Source: Lepraria neglecta (lineage: Eukaryota; Ascomycota; Lecanoromycetes; Lecanorales; Stereocaulaceae). From it: a DNA stretch of 64,000 nt. Location of the stretch: positions 3,410,001 to 3,474,000 of the forward strand of contig CM065652.1 in the NCBI GenBank assembly GCA_033220425.1. The letters run 5' to 3'. Every line of letters starts with the position of its first letter. The first letter of the stretch is position 1. Position numbers and translations under genes: made by a program. The notes beneath the pieces were generated by a model. The model was not told where the DNA came from. It did no database searches and saw nothing but the letters and a program-made list of their open reading frames with translations. Below are positions 43,971 to 55,373 of this stretch, in pieces.

Positions 43971-45127
43971 ATGGACGACCTCCTAGCCAATGCCACCTCT
44001 GCAGTCAATATTAATACCCGACAATGGTCTGAAGTCCGGCAATCGCTCTGGGCCACTCATGTCGTCGGCCTAGTAGCCTATTACCAGCTTGGAGTAATCA
44101 CCAACAGGAACGGTGCAAAATGGGATGGGCAAAACATCATCCTCCCACTTGTCTTCCTCTTCCTCCCACTTCTTTATCCATGCCAGATGCTTGTCTCTCT
44201 TCTTCTTATTGCTCGCAATTTCTTCTGGAGAGATTATCAAGGGCTCAATTATTAAATTTGTGGTCTGTTAGGCATGTATGCAGCAAGGTCCGATTACCGC
44301 AAAGAAGATGGAAGTCTGGATCTATTTATCGAGAAGAAAGGGCATCAGCTTCTCATCGACAATTTTTGGCCGGTGCTGCAGCCGAGGCGGAGGGAATGGT
44401 CTGAAGTCAGAGGAAGCGACCTGATCGTCAGTATTCTTGCCTTGTACCAAGCTGTGTCGACGTCTATTCTGTATATCCGGCGATGGGCCGTTCCGGATGT
44501 CAGTCTGCTCGACGTCGATCATCGAATTGGCCTCATGGCAATTGGTGGCCCCATGTGTGGCCTGAGCTACATCTTTTTCCAGGTGACCAGTTATGACTGG
44601 GTGCACAAAGGTTATGGTCGGCGAACTCTTAGAGGACCGCAACGAAGAGAGCCTGCAGCTGTTTGGCCGGAGGCAACGCTGCACAAGTCAAAAGAAATCG
44701 AACGCCACCTTGGTGATAGCCTGGACACGTCAAACAAATACGTGTATCACTGTGCACTTGCAGTGGGCGCACAATTTCTCTTCTTCCGCTATATCCGTAG
44801 ATGCTTGCCCTTCTTGACGACTGTCTTCGACCCCACAGCGCCTTTTGGTGGTCAATAGTACTCCCATACGTTGTTCTTGGAGTCACGGCCATTCCACTGT
44901 GCCTCCAAGCATTCTGGTCCACATCTGTCACACGATTCTATCAGCGCCTTCCTGGGGGAAGAAGTACGTCGAGATTCTGCATATTGCTAGCATGTCTTTA
45001 CGTCTCGATTACGACAATCTGGTCAGAGGTCGAGGAGATGAAGCGTGTGGACAATAACGAGCTCGATGCTTGGAATACAGGCTGGGCTTGGAAGGATCCA
45101 TGGTCAATTTTCTTGTGGCCCCTTTAA
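43971..45127 (+). pseudogene. Multi-span membrane protein pseudogene
   Basis: ATG 43971 starts MDDLLANATSAVNINTRQW, followed by TM-like segments (VVGLVAYYQLGVI; LPLVFLFLPLLYPCQMLVSL, then LLIARNFFW). A TAA at 44253-44255 interrupts GLNY-stop-ICGLLGMYAARS in the same frame; CAA for Gln would fit. The frame goes on through GHQLLIDNFWPVLQPRRREW, DLIVSILALYQAVSTSILYI, DHRIGLMAIGGPMCGLSYIF and FLFFRYIRRCLPFL. Near 44840 the sequence continues in another frame with WSIVLPYVVLGVTAIPLCLQ, ILLACLYVSITTIW and a terminal WKDPWSIFLWPL. One stop and one frame change thus separate three readable parts. The family is unnamed to me; polytopic proteins of this plan are frequent accessory genes in moulds. Confidence 0.65.
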
Positions 45128-45640
45128 TGTGGTAAATAAAAGAAGCCGGACTATAACCATGACCAAGAGAGATGTTGTACTGAGATGGCTGTTGTCAAGC
45201 ACGCCGTTCAGGGATTTCCAAGGAATGGTCGAGCTTTGGCGTGAAAGCCTTGAGACAAGCATTCAACATCCCCTCAATTGCACCTGTCTCCTGTCTAATA
45301 GCGTGGAAAAATGACGTACTGCATTCTTCTAGTTGTAGGATTGTGGCTGTAGGCTTTCTTCGTAAGCATACAGGAGCGGCTATCGATCTCTCATCGACCA
45401 TGGGTAAGGTATTTAATAAAACTTCTCTTAAATCTCGTGCAATGATCGATTTCAGAAAGATATCGTATTCGTATATAGTCGGACTCGGAAACACCAATAC
45501 TCCGACTTCCGTCCAATATGTCGTCAGTACAGCTCTCATCCCGCGTCCAAAAATGCACATAAAGTAAACACTCTCAGCTCCCCACTACCCTCTCACCTCC
45601 CTTCCCATACCACAATTCCCCCCATAGACAGCATTCCACA
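45128..45640. other. intergenic interval
   Basis: Promoter side of the DUF1295 gene, including a C/T-rich leader at 45570-45640 typical of fungal 5' UTRs. No other gene. Confidence 0.5.
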
Positions 45641-46725
45641 ATGGCAGTCCTCTCCACCCTCCTCCACGCCACAGCCTTCAAATCCCCCTTCCTCTCCACC
45701 CTCGTCCCATCCATCGGTCTCGCCTACACTCTACAAGCAGCTGTAGCTGTCCCCTCAATCATTGCCCAAAGCGAACGATTCTATGACCTCTCTGGCTCCC
45801 TCACATACCTCTCCTGTACGGCATTGAGTTTATACCTGCCTACGATTAGAGCACGATATGCTGCAGCTGCTATGGGAGGTGTGAAGCCCGCTTGGCCAAG
45901 CATATTGGGGGCTTTGAGAGGAGTGCCTGGTGCGGGATTGAATTGGAGACAGGTGGCTCTGAGTGCGGCGGTGGGGGTGTGGGCTACAAGATGTATGTTT
46001 CCCCAAAGTCTTCCTCTTCTCCAGGGTCCTTCTCCGAATGAAAGCCTTCCAATTCTAAGGGACCGGTCGATTGACGACGTACATCTATAGTGGGAACTTA
46101 CCTCTTCCAACGCATCTCAGCCGACGGATCCGACTCCCGCTTCGACGGCCTCCGCACCTCCCCCCCAAAATTCCTCGGCGCCTTCTTCGCCCAAGCAACA
46201 TGGGTGTCCCTCTGTGTCCTCCCCGTGCTCGCCCTCAACTCCCTCCCAGCCACAGTCTTCGCCTCTCTTCCTGCCACAATCGGCATCACAGATATCATCG
46301 GTCTACTCCTCTACGTCGGTGGCTTGTCATTTGAAGTAACGGCAGACAGGCAAAAGAACGCCTGGGTGCAAGAGAAGAAGGAGAAGAAACATGAGGAGGA
46401 TTTCTTGACTAGGGGGCTGTGGAGTAAGAGTCGGCATCCGAATTATTTTGGGGAGAGTACGCTGTGGACTGGTATCGCTACTACCGCCGCGGGGGTACTG
46501 ATGAGTAATGTTGGGCAAGTGGGTATGGGGTTGGGTGGATGGGGGTTGGCGGGGAAGGCCATTGCGCTGGGTGTGTGTGGGGTGAGTCCGGCTTTTGTGA
46601 GTTTTTTGTTGCTGAAGGTTAGTGGGGTGCCGATGAGTGAGGGGAAATATGATAAACGGTATGGGGATCGTGAGGATTACAAGAAGTGGAAGAGAGAGAC
46701 GCCTATGTTTATTCCGAAGCTCTGA
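45641..46725 (+). CDS. DUF1295 membrane protein (steroid 5-alpha-reductase-like fold)
   Basis: Exons 45641-45992 and 46091-46725, separated by a 98-bp intron (GTATGT donor, TATAG acceptor), give 328 residues. The family contains uncharacterised integral membrane enzymes related to isoprenylcysteine methyltransferases and sterol reductases. The signature lies in the C-terminal half: LSFEVTADRQKNAWVQEKK, LWSKSRHPNYFGESTLWTGI, then VSGVPMSEGKYDKRYGDRED and YKKWKRETPMFIP. The HPNYFGE block is the usual cofactor- or substrate-site region. Six to seven hydrophobic segments are visible. The donor splits a Leu codon in WATR-LGTYLFQ, which matches the family across the junction. Substrate unknown. Confidence 0.9.
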
Positions 46726-47043
46726 GGTTCAAAGCGAGGGCATCTGGGTCGAATGGATTTGGCGTAGAGATAGATGGATGGAGTAAAGGCGTGATTTTGG
46801 TCTCATGTGCTCCCGACTAATGAATCAGACAGTGTATGATATGAGAAAATGTCTATGCAACACGCCGTGCCTGATATGCAAATCATCGTCTCTTCATATG
46901 CCATGTATGCTGCGAAACGCCCAACCGATCGCCTGTCCACCCATTTGTCCAAACTTACCCCTATACTTACCTCTGGACCAACTTACCTATGCACCCACCT
47001 TCCCCCATCCACCTCAAACCCCTTTATCTCCTACCGATTCTCC
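46726..47043. other. intergenic interval between convergent genes
   Basis: 3' flanks of the DUF1295 gene and the GH81 gene; nothing else seen. Confidence 0.5.
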
Positions 47044-49968
47044 TCAAGCACCTCCCAAAGCAGCAGCAAAAGCCAAATACCAAGTCCTACTCGCCCCACC
47101 ATCCAACCAACTCCCATCAAACCCCTGCTGACTGAAAAACTGCCACGCAGCCCTCGGATCAATGCACGCCAAATTCCCATACAGAATGCCTTTCCAGCCG
47201 CCAGCTATGTTGGAGGCGGGGTAGGGCGAGGTGTGGTTAAAGTAGGTGTTCCATTCTTCGAGGATGAAGGTTGCGGGGCGTGTGTAGGTTGTGGAGGGGG
47301 TGAGGGGGAGCATATGTATTCTATGAGGGGTTAGTAGTAGTGGTGGGAAGATTGGGTGGCGTAAGGAGAGGGGAAGGGAAGGGGAAGGGAGGGAAGGGGG
47401 GTAGGGTACCCTTGGATATATTCGGGGTTGGCGCCGAAGTAGGTCGTGTGGTCTATTTTGTTTTCGAAGAGCTGTGTAGGACGGTTAACCAAGTTCTTCG
47501 GTAAATGAACAGAACCCTAGATGGACGTACAATACCAGTGACCTTATTCCCAATAAAATTCGCCGGCTGATTGACATTATTGCTTTGCAGCAAAAAGTAG
47601 TCACTCAGCGTCCTGGCTTGGATCGAGAGCATCAAGTTCCCTCTCGCCTCCATAGAGGCATCGCCAATGACATGGCCCCACATCTTGATGGCGTAAGAGA
47701 AGAAGGCGTCTTCGGATGACGATTCTTCGTCTTTGCTGTCCGCTGATTCGAATAATCCTTTGGCGAAGGAGTGTCCATGGAACCAATCGAACATTCGTGA
47801 GAAGGTGAACATGTTGTCTTGTAGGCTTGGGTTCGCAGCGTCACGAACCAGGGTGTTGACCCAGTCTTTGTTGAGGGTGAGCCAGTTGGAATCCAGGTAA
47901 GCTATTACGGCGGCGGTGTAGATGAAGTAACCTGGAATCGTTAGCCAAGTTGAAAGAGAAAGGAGAAAAGTAATTAATACCGTAATGAAAATGGTGATCA
48001 TTGTAGTACGTATTCCCAAAGTCTAAACCGGAGTCGCCAGTGACATAGCTGCCAACTGAAACGACACCGTTCCAGACCGTATCATAGACCAATGGATATA
48101 TTTGCTGATTTGTGGCAAACCGAGCAAAAGCTCCTTTCAGCTCATTCAACCCTTGAGTGGCAAGGTCTGGCTCATGCAAGAGGTCATGCGTTGTGTATAT
48201 TATCATTGCGAACTTGGCTAGAGCCTTGCCGCTGAAGTACATGCTGTCGAGGTTGGTCTGCGCATTATAGTCTTGGTTGATCTCTGAGTTTGCAATTTGT
48301 TTGATAATGTTGGCGGCTGCTGAAGAAAACGTCGATCTGCTTCTCAATTTTGGCGTCCATGGTGCAAAGCTCATATCCGTGGGCAGATTTAACTCTAATA
48401 GATTCCAGGCATTGCCAACGACTGCAGTCGCGATACCTTTCGTGGTCGTTTGGAGCTGCATCGATGTTTTGCATGCAGAACTGACGCCGTCGAAAGATTG
48501 TACGTGATGCGGTAAAGCGTACATCAACAGGGGAAGGCTTGTAAGACCGGCTTTAGTCCATGAAATGCGATAAGTCCCAGTGGTGCCTGACACAGTGCCA
48601 GTGACAGCAGCAGTGTTTGGATAGACTCCCGCTGAGCCATCATAAAGAGTCTCGCCATAGGATCCAGACGGATTCTTCGCTACTTGAATGACGCCTGACC
48701 AACCTCGCAAGCCTTGCAGCTGTGTATTCGAGACAAGTTGCAAGTGAGGATCCTGTCCATTACTAGAAACCGCATAGATGAGCCAATTCTTGCTGTCCTC
48801 TAGCGTAACGCGATACTTGAAAACTCCAGCTCTTGGAGAAGCTACCTGAGTAACGGTCCGAAAGAAGACGCTGCTTTGAACTGCTGGCATCAGATTATTG
48901 TATATTCCAGTGACGCAGCCCATGCCTTGGACAAGCGGGAAAGAGATGCTTGATGAGGACCCAGCTTGAGGTGATAGCACGGCATTGACAGAGAAGGCCT
49001 CCAGCTTGTTGGTTGTCAAGGAAGTTGGTGGACCTAGTTCTACTGCCGACAAGATAATTGACTGGATACCGACCGGATTGATGAAATACTGGATCGGCGC
49101 TCCTGGTAATGCTTTGTTCTGTGGTCCATTTGCCCTCTGATTTGCGTCGATATGCGACACTGCCAGACCCCAGCTTTTAGCATTGCCACCTCCTTTACTC
49201 CAGGCCACGGAATAGGGATGTGTCCAAACTCCTTGGCCTTGAGCGCCAAGGAAGAGGTTCGCGTAGAACTTATTGGTAGAGACAGGGTTGCTCTGGGGTG
49301 TCTTTATTGTCCAAAGATCAGCAATGTAGTGTCAATTCAAAGTTGACTTCTGATACTTACTATTCCAAGTCTAGGTACGGGATGATCACCCCGCGACGAA
49401 ATCTGGCGTGGCAATCCCCCAGTAGCCACTGGCTGAAAGCAATCAGTGGTGCCTCTTTTGTGCAGGTCCCCAAAGCCGTGGCCTATTGGTAGCTGAGATG
49501 ACATAGTCTTCAAGATCGTCGTAGATACTACCGATATTGAACGAGAGCTGTTGGGAGAGGTGAATGTAATGTATGAAGAGGCTCCTGTCAGTAATATTGG
49601 CGGAGCTATGAAAGATGTAGGAAACGGTTGTATTGATGGTCGTCCTTCGGTCTCGAGGCCGGTAACAATAGTCTAAAGACACATTAGCGCTAGATGCCAT
49701 TACAGGAATCTGCGTATAATCGATTTTAAAATTAACGAGATAGATTTCAACTTACCCCTATCGTACCAGGCACCGTAATCGGCACGACTGTCGTTGGAGG
49801 ATATTGGGTGGTGACCGCGCCGCTCTCAAAAGGGCTTATTGTAGTCTCGATGGCAGAGTCTGTTGGATCAAGTGAAGTTGCTGGCACTGTTGGATAAGCT
49901 AAACTTTGTATATACTGGGGAAACATTAGCATAAGTACAATCAATCCGACTTGCAAAAATGAAGCCAT
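47044..49968 (-). CDS. GH81 endo-1,3-beta-glucanase, secreted
   Basis: Six exons (49756-49968, 49361-49672, 47981-49301, 47531-47931, 47410-47471, 47044-47320) join without a frame problem to 861 residues. A signal peptide (VGLIVLMLMFPQYIQSLA) precedes about 100 Ser/Thr/Pro-rich residues. The GH81 domain then starts at LPIGHGFGDLHKRGTTDCFQ, with SSRGDHPVPRLGI, PVSTNKFYANLFLGAQGQ, AWSKGGGNAKSWGLAVSH, the GDSGLDFGNTYYNDHHFHYG catalytic region (residues about 600-616), the acidic DEESSSEDAFFSYAIKMWG holding the presumed catalytic Glu, and FGANPEYIQGIHMLPLTP. The family cleaves beta-1,3-glucan in the wall for septum lysis, autolysis or attack on other fungi. The last intron (89 bp) is a long pyrimidine tract. 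No carbohydrate-binding module is seen. Confidence 0.93.
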
Positions 49969-50797
49969 AGAGAGAGGTGAAGGTGAGTAGAATTTGGCAG
50001 GTATCTTCCCCGGGACAACTTCAACTGGTCTTCAATCTCAGACGGCTCAAAGGAATATCGCTAATGCACAAGGCCTCCAATGCTATGGCAAAAGATTGAG
50101 GGTTTTCGAGAGCTTTTGCGTCAGAATTTGAGCTGCTTCTTTTCAATTTGAGACTTAGGATATTGGATCTTTTATATTGTAATGCGAGATGTAGGAGATG
50201 TTGTACATTCATGAGCATTAACAGTTCGCAATTAACGGCACTCTGAACAGACTCTTAAAGGCTACTAGATAAACACCAGGACATTCTCTGTAGAGCAGGC
50301 AACCGGGAGCACGTGTGCATAGACGTTGGACTACCAATAGATATCATACGTACAATGAAGCTTGCAAGATGTCTCGATCAAAATAGTGACCTGGCAACAA
50401 ACGCATTCTTTGCGGAGACAATGGCCTGATCATCCTGGAACGATTCTAGTGTACATTCCAGTCTGCATAGTGACCAAGTAATACCTGAGGAACTTTTAAG
50501 TGGACATAAAAGGCTGCTCACTCGAGTTTCGAAGAAAGTGTCCTTTTGACAGCTTTGCATACCTAGATATATGAGTCTGAGCGTATAGCTGCTAATGGCA
50601 CGCTGCCGATTGATATGCGTACTATCTTTATCTTCACACTCTTTTAACCCAATGCAGTCGGCCGAGGCTCAGGGTTAACAATCCCCGTCCCTCGGCTCAT
50701 TGTCTCGATTGTTTGCTGTTTCTCACCTTTAAACAACATCTCTCTACTTCCCTTTGCTTGAGATCCTAAGAACCTCCGTTTTCAATATACACCTATC
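49969..50797. promoter_or_regulatory. divergent upstream region of GH81 and thiolase genes
   Basis: About 830 bp between two start codons pointing apart. It contains paired CCTCGG boxes close to the thiolase start, listed separately. No gene is seen. Confidence 0.5.
50662..50695 (+). promoter_or_regulatory. inverted pair of CCTCGG boxes (FarA/FarB/Ctf1-type fatty-acid response sites)
   Basis: CCGAGG at 50662-50667 and CCTCGG at 50690-50695 lie in inverted order 103-136 bp upstream of the thiolase ATG. CCTCGG is the core bound by the Zn2Cys6 factors FarA and FarB of Aspergillus and Ctf1 of Fusarium, which switch on beta-oxidation genes on fatty acids. The position in front of a peroxisomal thiolase makes a real site likely, though binding is inferred. 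Confidence 0.65.
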
Positions 50798-52171
50798 ATG
50801 TCTAATGGTGAGTAGACACCCGCCTCACTCCGTCTGTTGAAACTAACGAAAACAATCAGCACAAGCACGTCTCTCCCAAGTCCAATCCCACCTGGCCTCA
50901 TCCGAAGCCGACATCCCCCGCGGCCGCGAGTCCATCCTCTCCAAATCTCCCGATGATATAGTCGTCACCTGTGCCCTCCGTACGCCCTTCACAAAAGGCG
51001 GAAAAGGGGGGCTCAAAGATGTTCCCGCAGCAGACCTACTCGTCCATGCCCTCAAATCCCTTCTCTCACGGTCCAAACTCGACCCATCGCTGGTAGAAGA
51101 CATAGCAGTCGGCTCAGTGCTGCCCCCAGGAGGAGGAGCCACGGAGTTCAGAGCCGCCGCACTTGTTGCCGGATTCCCCGAAAATACCGCCGTCAAGAGT
51201 CTGAACAGGCAGTGTTCGAGTGGTCTGCAAGCATGCATCGACATTGCCAATGCCATCCGATCGGGCATGATAGATATTGGAGTAGGCTCAGGCGTTGAAT
51301 CGATGTCCTCACAATACGGTCCTGGCGCCGTGACGGAGTTCTCGGAACTGCTTGAATCTCACCCAGAGGCCAAGAACTGCAAGGTACCCATGGGTGTTCT
51401 GAGCGAGAAGATGGCCAAAGACCGCTCGATATCGAGGAAAGACCAAGATGCGTTTGCTGCGTCAAGTTATCAGAAAGCGTTGAAGGCGCAGCAGGCGGGG
51501 AAATTCGATGAGGAGATCGAGCCGTTGACAAACGTAAAGTTTGTGGATCCCAAGACGGATGAGGAGAAGATTATTACCGTTGCTAAAGATGACGGGATAA
51601 GAGATGGTATTACTGCTGAGAGCTTGGGGAAGATTAAGCCTGCATTTGCGAAGGATGGGAGCATCCATGCTGGGAACGCTTCTCAGATATCTGATGGTGC
51701 CGCGGCTGTGCTATTGATGAAGAGAAGCACGGCTGAGAGACTGGGCCAGAAGATTGTCGGCAAATTTGTTAGCAGCAGCGTGGTTGGTGTAAAGCCATTG
51801 CTTATGGGCATTGGACCTTGGAAGGCTATCCCTGTTGCTTTGCAGAAAGCGGGAATTAGCAAGGATGATGTGGATGTTTACGAAATTAATGAGGCATTCG
51901 CGAGCCAGTGTCTGTGGTGTGTACGAGAGTTGGGTCTCGACGAGAATAAGGCATGTCTCTAGCGGTCTACATGCAAGACTATTGCTGACTATTGCGATAG
52001 ATCAATCCGAACGGAGGCGCTATTGCTTTTGGACATCCATTGGGGTGTACAGGAGCAAGACAGGTGTCCACATTGTTCAATGAGCTTGGGCGAACAGGGA
52101 AGAGGGTTGGCGTTACGAGTATGTGCGTAGGTACTGGGATGGGCATGGCTGCTGTATGGGTCAAGGAATGA
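50798..52171 (+). CDS. POT1: Peroxisomal 3-ketoacyl-CoA thiolase
   Basis: Exons 50798-50807 (10 bp), 50860-51950 and 52001-52171 give 423 residues. The enzyme does the last step of peroxisomal beta-oxidation, splitting 3-ketoacyl-CoA with CoA to acetyl-CoA. The N-terminus ARLSQVQSHLA contains RLSQVQSHL, a perfect PTS2 signal for Pex7 import. Catalytic parts are the nucleophile in LNRQCSSGLQA (Cys122), the NEAFASQ loop, GHPLGCTGAR (His379) and SMCVGTGMGMAAVW (Cys409). The second intron starts GCATGT and ends GATAG with a GCTGAC branch: a GC-AG intron, required because the following INPNGGAIAFGHP is in phase only with this join. Paired CCTCGG boxes stand upstream. Confidence 0.95.
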
Positions 52172-52548
52172 TTTGGCAGATTCCATGAAATCTACGAATG
52201 TACGATACCCAAGGCTTTGGACTCATAGATTATCAGAACTTCGGTGCGTTGTTCTATCGTGGCGACCTTCTCATACTTTGTTCTTTTTCCACTCATTGCC
52301 TGCGATACTTCTTAGACCTATTGCCTATGTAACTCAAGCGCTGTAGTTACTGAGATTGCATATCCAACTCCTCTGCTGCGTGTTTTCTATTTCCTACCTA
52401 CAATGAAGCAAGGTGCTAGCTTGCCCAGGGCTACTACCGAGTGAGCTTCTGCATGCATAACGTCTCAAACTCAAATTCGACGTTCAAGCCCCACGTACTT
52501 GGACGGCACTTCAACAAAGCATTGTCATTTATTCCAACCACCACCTAC
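52172..52548. other. intergenic interval
   Basis: Thiolase 3' flank and upstream region of the F-box/LRR pseudogene. The open frame reaching back to 52441 carries no extra domain. Confidence 0.45.
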
Positions 52549-54110
52549 ATGGACCCCACAGCGTCTCCTAAGGGCGCTGGATTCTCAGCAGAACTTTGGC
52601 TCCTTGTGTTCGAAGATGTTTACAGTGAAAACCCAGCTGTATTGCGACATCTACGCGTCGTCTCCCAGCACTTCAACAGCTTAATCACACTGATCACCTA
52701 CCGCGATGTCACTCTCAACGATAATCTCGTCGAATGCTTCAGGGAAAAGCGAAACCTAGACTCAATGCTACCGCAGCAAGTTTCTGCCAAAATCTCTGCC
52801 TATACCAAGAATATCACCATCCAAGACGGCCTGGACTGGCCCACCGTCGTCCACCTCCTACAATTGATGAAGGACTTGAAACATCTCACATTGTCGTATC
52901 CGGGCCAATATGCCAAGGTCAGAGAGACACCAGGATAGATCAATCCAAAGGCCCACCGCGTTCTGCAAGAGAACTGGCCCAACTGTACACTCTCGATCGA
53001 CAATCTCTGCGCTAAGCCGGAGCGTTGCTACGATTTCGCTGACTTGCCTTCGCGGAAACTCGTCTCTTGCAAGACACGAGGCTGCCTATCCGATGACTTG
53101 CGGTCAGCATCCAAGAAGATTCTCCTGGCGTCCTCTCAATTGAAGGTGCTCCAGCTCATCGAGCCTGAACCCGTATCAGTGCATGAGGATGAACCTGTGT
53201 ATTGCTTTCATGAAGAGGAGATCGATCCTGGGGAGATACTTCCCGCGATCCAGGAGCTCTTCCTAGAAGGTTATTGTTGGCATTACAGCGTACAGACCGC
53301 TGCGCAGTTTTGGAACTTTTCCAACTTAACTTATCTTAGGCTTGAGAAGGTCCGAATCGTGAGGCTCTCGATGACAGACCCCACAGAAAGCCTCCTACAG
53401 CTCAAGATATTTATCAGCGACAGCCACGTCGAACCTGAAAACTTGCGCTGGGACGCTTCCTTGTGTGTGTTCAATCTAGTACGGCGTGTTACTACTCTGG
53501 AAGACCTGTCGCTCGTCTTCTGCTTCGTAGATGGTCCCCATTCTGCGATCAGCAACCACGGTCCCAGTCTGAGAACTCTAGAGCTCCGAGACTATGTTAG
53601 TATGAACGATAAAGCCTTTCACAGCACCTGGCCCTAGGTCAGTTCCGACTTTATCTCCTGGCACTCTATTCGAGTTTCAAAGACCTTGTCCTCATCTGAT
53701 GGCGCTGGCATTGGATCTAGACCAAGGACCCACCGTATGTATCCCCAGAATGTGTCTGCCCACTTACATCATAATGGCCCACTGACAATCACGCCTCTGA
53801 ATAGTCAACCAACTTTATCTCAGCCCTCACCCAACACCACAACCTCCGCCGCCTATCCACGTACGCACAACAGCCCTTCCTCTCAGGCCTCGCCCTCGAC
53901 AACACAGAAGCTATCCGTCTCCACAACTTCAACAAAACTCCGCAACGCGACTCACCCACTCCACAAGATAACCCAAACGAACGTCTACTCCAAACCATCG
54001 AAGACATGAACAACAGATACCTCAACTCAGACTCAAACCCGGATCCCAACTACATCAACCCCCTAGAAAAACATTCGTCGCCGCGCGCACTTTTATCGAG
54101 AAACACGTAA
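52549..54110 (+). pseudogene. F-box/LRR protein pseudogene
   Basis: ATG 52549 begins MDPTASPKGAGFSAELWLLV and an F-box (FEDVYSENPAVLRHLRVVSQ). It continues with IQDGLDWPTVVHLLQLMKDL. A TAG at 52936-52938 interrupts the frame, which then continues as HRVLQENWPNCTLSIDNL, LPSRKLVSCKTRG and LRR-like units (SQLKVLQLIEPE, LEDLSLVFCFVDG, PSLRTLELRDYVSMND). Near 53620-53680 the frame changes to one reading CPHLMALALDLDQGPT. A GTATGT intron leads to the C-terminal part FISALTQHHNLRRLSTYAQQ and on to TAA 54108-54110. One stop and at least one frameshift make the gene broken. The family resembles SCF adaptors that vary widely in Leotiomycetes. Confidence 0.7.
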
Positions 54111-55155
54111 TAGCAAAGAGGGTGCGGCGTTTGACGAGCTGAAGCTGCATTTTGCGGGATATGGAGGGGAATCGTCCTGATCCGTGCTCGGCTATTGGTC
54201 AGGAAGAGCAGGAAGCTGGGGTAGCGCAATTGCGAGCTTTTGAGTATGAGAGAGGAACATGGGATGGCTCCAACGTGGGTGAATTGTATAACATCAGGGA
54301 GATATCGCCACTTTTCCTTTGATACGGGCCTGAGTAAACATTCTTGCACTTCTTGATATCAATATGAAAAACTTGGAGCCGTAAAATGCTTGTAGCGGGC
54401 GAAGTGATGCTATCTGGGAAGCGTGGAAGCTTGCCACAAGTCGAGGCAAAGAAACACAAGCGTTCGCAGACAATCTTTTATCTCATTAGTAACCCCCCAC
54501 CCACTCAGTGTGGATGATAACTCGACCTCGAACACTGAATTCATTGATCGCCTCGCTATAGGTCCCAGAAGAAAATTAAGAACAAGGGCCCGAAGAGCCC
54601 TTCCTTATGGGTGGCAAAAACCAGCGGAGTTGAGTCTCACTCTGGGCAAGTTCAATGCTCGCTTCTGGCATTGAAGACCATATCTTCGACTCTGCATTCG
54701 AAAACAAGGAACACGCAACTAAATGATTGGTATAGCCGGCATACGGTATTTGAATAAGATACATCAGTCTGGCAGCTTGGACGGCCTCCAAAGGCAACAG
54801 AGGGGTTTGGCTGTGAGGGCACCCTGAGTCAATCGCTCTGCACCAAGCGTGATACCACATGACCATCTCTATAATCCCCATCCTGCCACCACGATAAATG
54901 AGTCCACGCTGCCTACCAATATCGATTTAATCAAAGAGGCGCACGCAGAATTCAGTCCCCTGTACATTATCACCAATATTCGCGTTTGGGCCCGCTTGTA
55001 CCAAGAAACTTTGTTTGTTTATTTGCTTGTTTGCTTTTCTGATCCTGTTTCCCCTTCATGCTTGAATCTGCCAAGGACGCTTTTGCCTGTGTGTTCACCG
55101 GTGCGTGGAAGAGCGCTTCCTGGAAGTCATCGATCTCCGACGAGGGGCAGAGCCA
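54111..55155. other. gene-poor interval
   Basis: About 1 kb without a recognisable gene. An open frame runs into the small frame at 55156 from 54849 but lacks an ATG and any motif. Confidence 0.4.
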
Positions 55156-55373
55156 TGTCTATAGATCGCTTGATAGACAATATCCCCGGCAGGTACCCTG
55201 GGGACAGTGATTCGGAGATGGAGGTTGAGATCGAGGATGGGATTGTTACACCGCCGAGACGTGTGCGGGATCCTTTTCAGGGTACGCCTGTGGTTATGAG
55301 GCGGGATGTTGAGAGTTGGAGGAGGCGGCAGGCGAGGGCGAGGTTGAGGGAAGGCGAGAATGGGGGGAGATGA
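55156..55373 (+). CDS. small hypothetical protein, acidic then Arg-rich
   Basis: ATG 55156 opens a 72-codon frame: MSIDRLIDNIPGRYPGDSDS, an acidic EMEVEIEDG stretch, then VESWRRRQARARLREGENGG. The charge pattern and codon use look protein-like, but I recognise no family, and it could be the last exon of a longer spliced gene reaching back into 54849-55150. Low certainty. Confidence 0.35.

Noticed and set aside
46805-47334. overlapping plus-strand frames of 108 and 161 codons
   Set aside because: Antisense of the last GH81 exon and its pyrimidine-rich intron; no protein features.
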